A DNA stretch of 38,551 bases from GWE2-40-63 sp050251815 (GTDB lineage Bacteria > Bacteroidota > Bacteroidia > Bacteroidales > SZUA-534): assembly GCA_050251815.1 (NCBI GenBank), contig JBFWMB010000033.1:1-38551 (forward strand). The letters are read 5' to 3'. Position numbers and translations under genes: made by a program. Every line of letters starts with the position of its first letter. Position 1 is the first letter of the stretch. Below the pieces are notes generated by a model, which was not told the DNA's origin, did no database searches, and saw only the letters and a list, made by a program, of their open reading frames with translations. This document shows, in pieces, positions 32,578 to 38,551 of the stretch.

Positions 32578-35205
32578 TTAGTACAATATATCTTTCTTTA
32601 CGTTCATTTTCTTTTGGGTATGATCGGCATCGTAATCGAATAATAAGTCTCCGGTTTCTTTAAATAACCTGATGTAGTTCAGGTTGTACCAAATAATGGC
32701 CTTACCAACCAAAACCCCCGACAACACATCAATTTGAGCATTACCGCTGTTGTACATCGATATTTTAACTTTTGAATTATTCACCACGCGTAAGGCATCA
32801 AAGTTTACATCCTTGCCGTCGTCGGTGCGGATGGTGACAATACCCTGGGAATTTTTTATAAATTCAATTTTACCAATGTTTTCATAAATAGCCGGCGATT
32901 TCTTTTTGAATGAGGGATTGTACAAATCGAGGGCCTTTTGTGCCTGGTTGCCCGGCAGGGAGTTACCACTGCTGTTAATCAGGTTTAGTACGGCAAACAA
33001 TCCGGCGATTCCGGGTTCATATTGTTCGGCTACCAGTTTGTCGTTTTCTTTCTTTAAGGTTTCAATGGGATCGAAAGCGGTGTAGCTTTCGTACGATTTG
33101 GTACTTACATCCAAACCGGCCGAAGCAACCAGTGAGGCTGTAATGAAGGTTTTTCCCATATCATCAACCGTAATTCCGTAATCGGTAAAATCTTCCGACT
33201 CTTCGTAAGCGCGGGTCCAGAGTTTTTTACCGTATTCGTCGAAATGGGCCACAAACATATTGTTAACACTGTCGAGCTGTTCAATTCCTGCCTGGTTTAC
33301 CCATTGCAGTTTTCCGTCGGTTCCGCATTTGGCAAGAAATACATCGCCATTGTTTTTAACCTTCAATACATTGGAACCTACCTTTATGTCTTTATTAAAA
33401 GAACCGGTAAAATAAAAGCTGTTGTCTTTTCCCAGGGTGATATTGTACGCAATGTCGTTACCCGGGCTTCCCAGTTTAAATGCATATTCCACCCCTTTGT
33501 CGGGAACTATTTTGGCTACAAAAATATCGTTCGAATTTTCGGTCGATTTGAGTTTATGTCCAAAGAAATCCACTTCACCGTTAAAATAACCGCACAGGTA
33601 GGCATTTCCGGCTTCATCGAATACAATGTTTTTTCCGTTTCCGCCCTGATACAATCCGTTTTTATTGGCCAGACGCCAGTACTTCATGCTTTTGTCGAGC
33701 AAATCCTGCGAGCTTTTAAGCTCCACAATAATGGCATTGGCATCGGCAAACTGAGGCATGGTTTGACCAATGGGTGCATTTACGTAAGTCGGATCGCAAA
33801 CCACATACTTTTCGCCTTTGTAATTAATGTAGTCGCCAATTACCTCGTTGTTAAATTTAACTGCCGTGGCCATGTGTCCCGGATAATTCAACCCAATAAC
33901 ATCGAGGCCCAGGAGTTCTTTAGTCAGGTACGAGAACAACACCGAACGGTCTTCGCAGTCGGAATAGGGATAATGGAACACCTCGTCGGGGAAAAAGAAT
34001 TTCTCCTGTCCAAACTGCTGTTGATCGGTTTGATAATCGAAAGCCGTTTGCACAAAACGAAGCAAAAACATGGTGGCTTCTTCTTCAGGCAGGTCTTTAA
34101 TCAGTGGAAGCAGGGCATCGGTAATCGATTCCTTGGTTTGTGGTGTAATGGTAGCATCAAAATACACTTCGATATCGGCCAAAGGATAATCGTTGTAAAA
34201 GTTAATTGCGTTTTGATTGTACTTTATTTCAAAACTATACTCCTGGCCATCGTAGGCAAACTTCAAGTCGCGGGATTTCAGTAAAGCCTGGGTATTTATC
34301 GATTTGTACAAGTTCAAATCCATTACGGTACGTGCTTCCGGAAAATCTTTATCGTAAGTAAAAATATCGCTTTCTTTTCCGTTAATCAGGTAATAACGCA
34401 GGTTATTAAACGTAAAGAAAGGCATGCCATAAATGTTGTTCTGCGAGGGCAGCAACAAATAAAGTTTTGAGCCTTTAAAAGCCAGCCGGGCCTTATAGTT
34501 CGATTTGGTAAGCAGGAACCACTCCAAAAATACTTCAGCATTTTCGTCGGATGCAATTTGTTTTGAGGCATTTTTTACCAAAAGGTAATATCCCCAGTCG
34601 TTCAGGTTCATCTGGGCCTTAAAACTTACCAGTTGATTGATCAGGTCGGCGTAGTTGGTCTGGCTCATGGCGTCCCAGTTCTGACTGATTACTTCTTCAG
34701 AAATGGTTCCCGAAACGCGGGTTACAAATTTTGAATCGTAATCAATAGTTAAATTGGAACCATAAAAACCAAAACTGGTTGCACGGGGAGAATAATCGGC
34801 TGGTGCCGATTTGGCCAGCACAGGCAGCGGAGGTGCAACGGCCATCGATTCTACGGTTTTTGGCAGTTCAACTTTAAGCTCGGTGGCTTTTTCTTTTTTG
34901 GTTCCCGAAAATACCGGTTCGGTATTGGGTTTGGGTTCGGGTTTTCGCTGTTCGGCTTTAAAGAGTTCGTAATTGGTCCACTCCTGTTTCAGGTATTCCT
35001 TAAACTCTTCGTCCATTTTTTTTATGGCTTCGTCGCGTTCTTTTACAAACTTTTCGAAACCTTCTTTATAATCTTTCTTGAATTGTGCCTTCCGCTCCTG
35101 CTCTTGTTTTTTAAACTCTTCGAGGGTTTGAGCCTGGATGGGTGCACTGGTAAACAGGAACCACAGGGCTCCAAAAATTGTTAAGGCTTGGTGTACGCTT
35201 TTCAT
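32578..35205 (-). CDS. Exported transglutaminase-like protein with coiled coil and repeat (propeller-like) region
   Basis: 875 residues. Signal peptide about 1-25 (APIQAQ). A highly charged Lys/Glu coiled coil covers about 28-90 (EEFKKQEQERKAQFKKDYKE). A poorly characterised beta-rich domain (about 140-370) precedes a transglutaminase-like core: YSDCEDRS with Cys417, NYPGHMATAV with His444 and YVVCDPTY with Asp471, a complete Cys-His-Asp triad. After that come SBBP/propeller-like repeats (about 525-700: GNAYLCGYFNGEVDFFG, NSFYFTGSFNKDIKVG, GKTFITASLVASAG). Such proteins are probably periplasmic proteases or peptide cross-link enzymes, but I know no characterised example with this layout. Single-gene transcript with its own terminator. 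Confidence 0.65.
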   Translation of the reverse strand: MKSVHQALTIFGALWFLFTSAPIQAQTLEEFKKQEQERKAQFKKDYKEGFEKFVKERDEAIKKMDEEFKEYLKQEWTNYELFKAEQRKPEPKPNTEPVFSGTKKEKATELKVELPKTVESMAVAPPLPVLAKSAPADYSPRATSFGFYGSNLTIDYDSKFVTRVSGTISEEVISQNWDAMSQTNYADLINQLVSFKAQMNLNDWGYYLLVKNASKQIASDENAEVFLEWFLLTKSNYKARLAFKGSKLYLLLPSQNNIYGMPFFTFNNLRYYLINGKESDIFTYDKDFPEARTVMDLNLYKSINTQALLKSRDLKFAYDGQEYSFEIKYNQNAINFYNDYPLADIEVYFDATITPQTKESITDALLPLIKDLPEEEATMFLLRFVQTAFDYQTDQQQFGQEKFFFPDEVFHYPYSDCEDRSVLFSYLTKELLGLDVIGLNYPGHMATAVKFNNEVIGDYINYKGEKYVVCDPTYVNAPIGQTMPQFADANAIIVELKSSQDLLDKSMKYWRLANKNGLYQGGNGKNIVFDEAGNAYLCGYFNGEVDFFGHKLKSTENSNDIFVAKIVPDKGVEYAFKLGSPGNDIAYNITLGKDNSFYFTGSFNKDIKVGSNVLKVKNNGDVFLAKCGTDGKLQWVNQAGIEQLDSVNNMFVAHFDEYGKKLWTRAYEESEDFTDYGITVDDMGKTFITASLVASAGLDVSTKSYESYTAFDPIETLKKENDKLVAEQYEPGIAGLFAVLNLINSSGNSLPGNQAQKALDLYNPSFKKKSPAIYENIGKIEFIKNSQGIVTIRTDDGKDVNFDALRVVNNSKVKISMYNSGNAQIDVLSGVLVGKAIIWYNLNYIRLFKETGDLLFDYDADHTQKKMNVKKDILY

Positions 35206-35342
35206 TTCTGTCGGGTTTAATTACTTCATGAATTGTTGTTTATTCGAACTGCAATTTACTAAAATTTCAGACTACCCATAGACGGCGCATTGTTTTATTA
35301 GGTTGCTTTTGCCTGTTTTGCTTAAAAATCATGGGATGTAAC

Positions 35343-35377
35343 AAAAAAAGCAGTTCTACCCGGGGGTAAAACTGCTT
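35343..35377 (-). terminator. Rho-independent terminator of the DUF4494 gene
   Basis: Minus-strand stem AAGCAGTT-TTACCC (35377-35364) pairs with 35361-35348 with one mismatch and a two-base loop, and is followed by seven T residues (complement of 35343-35349). It lies about 24 bases past the DUF4494 stop. Confidence 0.82.
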
Positions 35378-35400
35378 TGTATAAATTTTTAAGCAAAATT

Positions 35401-35910
35401 TTATTCTTCCTCGTCGCTGATATCGTCGTCAGAATCGATGCTTGTAAGTGGTTTACGCGAAATTTCCTTAGCTGCCTCATCGCCTCCAAAATAAGTAAAT
35501 ACATCGAGCAAGGGAGATTCCTGGATGGCCGGAATTTCAAAATCGCTGATGGTATCGCTCAGGGCTTTCTCCAGGTTGTCGTAGGCTTCTTTTACGGTTG
35601 AGGCCTGAACCAGCATGTAGGTATTCGACCGACGTTCCACGCCTTTCTCTTCGTCCATACTGATAAAAGTAGCCTTGCATTTAAACCAGCGATCGCCCCC
35701 CTCGTTGGGAATCAACTCCGAGTAATTGGCCATCTTGATGTTGGTAACATGAAACTCGCCGCTGATGTAGGGTTCCAACTCTTTATGGATGCGCGACTCG
35801 GCATCGGTAAACGAAACGGCATCGATCAAATAGGGTTCTGAAACCATTTTTTCTTTTCCGTCGGCAGTAACTTTCTGATATTTAACTTTACATTCGAACC
35901 AGGTATTCAT
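35401..35910 (-). CDS. DUF4494 family protein
   Basis: 169 residues from the ATG at 35910; the frame is open to 35943, but MNTWFECKVKYQKV is the usual start of the family. Two similar halves: MNTWFECKVKYQKV and RWFKCKATFISMDEE both begin with W-F-(E/K)-C-K and are followed by an alpha/beta segment (DAVSFTDAESRIHKEL versus QASTVKEAYDNLEKAL). This suggests a duplicated domain. The C-terminus is very acidic (SDDDISDEEE). DUF4494 is widespread in Bacteroidota; I know of no assigned function. Cytoplasmic, single gene with own terminator. Confidence 0.8.
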   Translation of the reverse strand: MNTWFECKVKYQKVTADGKEKMVSEPYLIDAVSFTDAESRIHKELEPYISGEFHVTNIKMANYSELIPNEGGDRWFKCKATFISMDEEKGVERRSNTYMLVQASTVKEAYDNLEKALSDTISDFEIPAIQESPLLDVFTYFGGDEAAKEISRKPLTSIDSDDDISDEEE

Positions 35911-36095
35911 AGCAGTATACAATTTTATTAGTTTCGGATTCATTGGGGGACCAGACCCCGCTCCTTTTTTTTAAACGTTGCCAAAGATAAGCGCTTAATG
36001 CGGCATAAAAAACCAGGGATTTAATTTGTGAATAACTTTTTTTGTAGTTACTGGGCTATGCGCTAATTTTAAGCCTTAATTACAGCAAAACAGCT

Positions 36096-36644
36096 ATGAC
36101 TGCATTTAATAAGCTAATACATCAACGCCGAAGCATTCGAAAATTCAAAAAACAGGCGGTTGAAAAAGCCCTGATTGAGCAATTGGCAAAAGCCGCATTG
36201 CTGGCTCCCAGTGGCAAGCGAACTTATCCGTGTGAATTTATAATTATTGATCAGCCCGAAACCTTAGTGGCTTTATCCAAAGCCAAAGCACACGGAGCCG
36301 CGCTGTTGGCCAATGCTCCGCTGGCTATTGCCGTGGTGGCCGACACCTCAAAATACGATGTTTGGGTTGAAGATGCTTCCATTGCTTCAACTTTTATTAT
36401 GCTCGAAGCCGAAAACCTGGGCCTGGGCTGCTGTTGGGTGCAAATGCGCCTGCGCGGAACCCCCGATGGCAAATCGGGTACCGATAACCTTAGGGAAATA
36501 CTCAACCTGCAAGCCCGGCACGAAGTTTTATCGGTACTGGCTATTGGCTACAAAGACGAGGAAAAAGGGGCCCGCACAGCTTCCGATTTGCTTTACGAAA
36601 AAATTCACCACAACAGGCTCAATAATAAACCGGAAAATATTTAG
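36096..36644 (+). CDS. Nitroreductase-family FMN-dependent oxidoreductase
   Basis: 182 residues. N-terminal HQRRSIRKFKKQAV (FMN-phosphate-binding Arg cluster), AKAALLAPSGKRTYP, VVADTSKYDVWVEDASIAS and LENLGLGCCWVQMR, with LSVLAIGYKDEE near the C-terminus, all classic for the small one-domain nitroreductases. They use NAD(P)H to reduce nitro groups, quinones or similar acceptors as dimers in the cytoplasm. The stop is 11 bases before the start of the nuclease gene, so the two are probably co-transcribed; the functional link is unclear. Confidence 0.9.
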   Translation: MTAFNKLIHQRRSIRKFKKQAVEKALIEQLAKAALLAPSGKRTYPCEFIIIDQPETLVALSKAKAHGAALLANAPLAIAVVADTSKYDVWVEDASIASTFIMLEAENLGLGCCWVQMRLRGTPDGKSGTDNLREILNLQARHEVLSVLAIGYKDEEKGARTASDLLYEKIHHNRLNNKPENI

Positions 36645-36655
36645 CACCCCTTATT

Positions 36656-38071
36656 GTGAAATACGCCATCATAGATATTGAAACCACCGGAGGAAGTCCG
36701 CGCACGGAAAAAATAACGGAAATTGCCATTTTTATTCACGACGGACAGCAGGTAACCGACGAGTTTACCACATTGATAAATCCCGAACGAACCATTCCTC
36801 CCTACATTACCAGCCTTACCGGGATTACCAACGAAATGGTGGCCGATGCCCCCAAATTTTATGAAGTAGCCAAAGAAATTGTGCTTTTAACCGAAGACTG
36901 CATTTTTGTAGCACACAATGCCAATTTCGATTACGGGTTTGTTAAAGCCGAGTTTAAAAACCTGGGGTTCGACTACCAACGGAAAACCCTGGACACCGTT
37001 CGGCTGAGCCGAAAACTTTTGCCCGGACACGCCTCTTACAGTTTGGGCAGACTTTGCGACGATTTGGGCATCCGTATCCACGGACGTCACCGTGCCGCCG
37101 GTGATGCCCTGGCCACTGTTAAACTCTTTGAACTGCTGATACTACACAACGGAGCCTTTCAGGAAGCGGCCGATCCGGAAGCCTACAAACTATTAAAAGG
37201 CATCGACTCGGCCTTTCATCGCGAACTGGTGGCCAAAGTCCCCGAAGCAACCGGCGTGTATTATCTTTTCGACGAGTCACAGCAACTTATTTATATCGGT
37301 AAAAGCATCAACCTGAAGAAACGGGTGATTCAACACCTGCGAAATACCGGAGGAAAAAAGGCGCTTGAACTGCGTCAGCGAATTGCCGGTATCGAGGTGG
37401 AATTAACAGGCAGCGAACTGGTGGCCCTGCTTTTGGAAAGCGACGAAATAAAAAAGCACAAACCCCTGTATAACCGGCAACAACGTCGTACGTTGCTGAA
37501 TATTGGACTGATGGCCGGCTACGATTTAAACGGTTACATTTACCTGAAACTGGAGCGGCTTACTGCTAAAAGCGGAGTTCCCCTGGCTACTTTTGCCAAC
37601 CTGACCGAGGCTAAGAATTATTTGTATAAGCGGGTGGAATATTACCAGCTGTGCCAGAAACTTTGTGGCTTATATCATGCCGAGGGAGCCTGTTTTCAAA
37701 AGGGTATTGGGCAATGCCAGGGCGCCTGCACCGGAAACGAAAGCCCAGCAAACTATAACCTGAGAGCTCGGGAGCTGATAAACTCATTTGACTATACCTA
37801 TCCTAATTTTATATTGATTGATAAAGGACGCCATGCCGATGAAAAGGCTGTTGTGCACATAAAGAACGGAAAATACCTGGGTTTTGGTTATGTGGATGCT
37901 CAAACACCTCAGGAATATAGCCAACTGGCCGATGCCATTATGCCCCATGCCGATAACCGCGATGTGCAGCAAATTATCAGGAGCTACCTGCGTCAGGGGC
38001 GCTATGAACGTCTTTGGCCGGAACCCAAATCTGAAAGCCACGCAAAAACGCCAGCCGAAAATCAGAACTGA
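36656..38071 (+). CDS. DnaQ-like exonuclease fused to GIY-YIG and UvrC-like cysteine region
   Basis: 471 residues from a GTG at 36656 (MKYAIIDIETTGG). DEDDh exonuclease domain 1-165: Asp7 and Glu9 in IDIETTG, Asp92 in HNANFD, His145 and Asp150 in HRAAGDA. GIY-YIG nuclease domain about 193-285: GVYYLFDESQQLIYIGKS from Gly200, KKRVIQHL and the end KPLYNRQQRR. The C-terminal part has Cys333, 337, 346, 354 and 358 in LCGLYH...CFQKGIGQCQGAC. C-x7-C-x3-C is the spacing of the iron-sulphur cysteines of UvrC. This fusion is common in Bacteroidota and resembles Cho/UvrC-like repair nucleases. It probably incises and trims damaged DNA. No HhH or C-terminal RNase H-like UvrC half is present. Confidence 0.85.
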   Translation: MKYAIIDIETTGGSPRTEKITEIAIFIHDGQQVTDEFTTLINPERTIPPYITSLTGITNEMVADAPKFYEVAKEIVLLTEDCIFVAHNANFDYGFVKAEFKNLGFDYQRKTLDTVRLSRKLLPGHASYSLGRLCDDLGIRIHGRHRAAGDALATVKLFELLILHNGAFQEAADPEAYKLLKGIDSAFHRELVAKVPEATGVYYLFDESQQLIYIGKSINLKKRVIQHLRNTGGKKALELRQRIAGIEVELTGSELVALLLESDEIKKHKPLYNRQQRRTLLNIGLMAGYDLNGYIYLKLERLTAKSGVPLATFANLTEAKNYLYKRVEYYQLCQKLCGLYHAEGACFQKGIGQCQGACTGNESPANYNLRARELINSFDYTYPNFILIDKGRHADEKAVVHIKNGKYLGFGYVDAQTPQEYSQLADAIMPHADNRDVQQIIRSYLRQGRYERLWPEPKSESHAKTPAENQN

Positions 38072-38089
38072 ACTAAAGTTCATCCGGTA

Positions 38090-38266
38090 TTAGGCAATTT
38101 TTATAACAATTTTGCCTTTTGCCTTGCCTTTTTCAACTACAATACCACTCACATCATAGGCTGCAGTAGCCGGTAGCGAAACCGGAAGCAGGTCTTTCAG
38201 GTTTTGTCTGTTCGACTGAGCAACCAGTAAAATAAGAGCCCTGCCATAGCCGGGAATGATTGGGAA
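38090..38266 (-). pseudogene. Possible remnant of a zinc/quinone-type (MDR) oxidoreductase
   Basis: The last 480 bases hold no intact gene. On the minus strand an open frame of about 58 codons between TAA at 38267 and TAA at 38090 has no ATG but reads protein-like at its end: AYDVSGIVVEKGK followed by AKGKIVIKIA-stop. In MDR dehydrogenases YDVSG(I/V)V is near the N-terminus and GK(A)xGKIVIK is the last strand, so this could be the two ends of one gene joined by a deletion. The remaining stretch to 38538 shows only short unrelated frames. Low confidence; chance resemblance is possible. Confidence 0.3.
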
Positions 38267-38538
38267 TTACCGGCCATATAAAATGATTGGACAGGGTGTG
38301 GACTATTTGATGGGGTATCGCGTTTGCCTGAGCATAATAACAGGCGGCCTTAACCGCATGGTTTGTGTTCCATTTGCCTGCCTGCTGAGGCTTTTGAGGT
38401 ACTACCTGTTTAATGAAGGGATTTATACCCAAAACCTCCCGACATTCAATGGGATTCTAACTATTTTTCAGCCAGGCTGTGAGGCTTTATAACTAAGTGG
38501 TTAAAAGGTATAACCGGTAGTACCCACAAGTTCCCAAA

Positions 38539-38551
38539 AGATCGGAAGAGC
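38539..38551. other. Illumina adapter sequence at the contig end
   Basis: The final 13 bases are AGATCGGAAGAGC, identical to the start of the Illumina TruSeq adapter. They are almost certainly not genomic. The bases just before may also come from a single read and be less reliable. Confidence 0.9.

Noticed and set aside
33244..34284. 346-codon open frame on the plus strand
   Set aside because: It lies antisense and fully inside the transglutaminase-like gene, starts without promoter and has no recognisable domain; a shadow of the codon pattern on the other strand.
38154..38492. Two overlapping short open frames (92 codons minus, 78 codons plus)
   Set aside because: No recognisable motif; composition and overlap suggest eroded or noncoding sequence, and the contig end is of doubtful quality.
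1..38551. CRISPR arrays, tRNA or rRNA genes, riboswitches
   Set aside because: I looked for regular repeat-spacer patterns, cloverleaf-type sequences and known leader motifs and saw none; a covariance search would be needed to exclude small RNAs.

Overview
The window is a contig from a member of the Bacteroidota, probably of the Bacteroidales/Marinilabiliales type. The evidence is a SusC/SusD pair, type IX secretion (T9SS) C-terminal sorting domains, many SPase II lipoprotein signals, TAnnTTTG-type promoter elements and near absence of Shine-Dalgarno sequences. The contig looks like an Illumina assembly: the last 13 bases match the start of the TruSeq adapter, and the left edge lies inside the start of an IS1595-like transposase.

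Region 1 (1-3544, + strand): after the transposase fragment come a secreted TIM-barrel protein of the DUF4832 type with a T9SS tail and a lipoprotein GH31 resembling animal MYORG. Region 2 (3545-4199) holds a decayed GNAT acetyltransferase. Region 3 (4200-14883, - strand) is the surface part of a polysaccharide utilization locus: SusC, SusD, a PKD-containing surface glycan-binding lipoprotein, a strong terminator, an EamA permease, a DUF4874/DUF4832 T9SS protein and a modular metallophosphoesterase lipoprotein. Region 4 (15051-23364, - strand) is a probable operon: AgaS-like sugar isomerase/deaminase, GatZ/KbaZ-like tagatose-bisphosphate aldolase subunit, PfkB kinase, amidohydrolase lipoprotein, GH36-like lipoprotein and a NodB-like protein without a signal peptide. 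Region 5 holds a divergent DeoR/AgaR-like regulator (23580-24362, +) and a second - strand operon (24459-28582): NahK-like N-acetylhexosamine kinase, FucP-type MFS permease and a GH109 enzyme. The GH109 lipoprotein leader is cut off by an in-frame TAA. Region 6 (29159-38071) is visibly richer in G+C and looks like ordinary chromosome: chemotaxis receptor, long-chain acyl-CoA synthetase, transglutaminase-like exported protein, DUF4494 protein, nitroreductase and a DnaQ/GIY-YIG/UvrC-like nuclease. The last 480 bases hold only a possible oxidoreductase remnant.

Together, regions 1-5 read as a system for harvesting a galactosamine/GalNAc-containing glycan. SusCD and the binding protein capture it, and the T9SS DUF4832 proteins, GH31, GH36, GH109 and a phosphoesterase trim it. 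The MFS permease imports the sugar. The kinases, AgaS and the GatZ-type protein route it through tagatose phosphates. No recognisable GalNAc-6-P deacetylase or GatY/KbaY catalytic aldolase is present. Three promoters spread over 28 kb (left operon, agaS operon, kinase operon) share GAAAGTA-N12-TAnnTTTG, which suggests one regulon probably controlled by the DeoR protein. All functions are inferred from reading the sequence; no database search was run.
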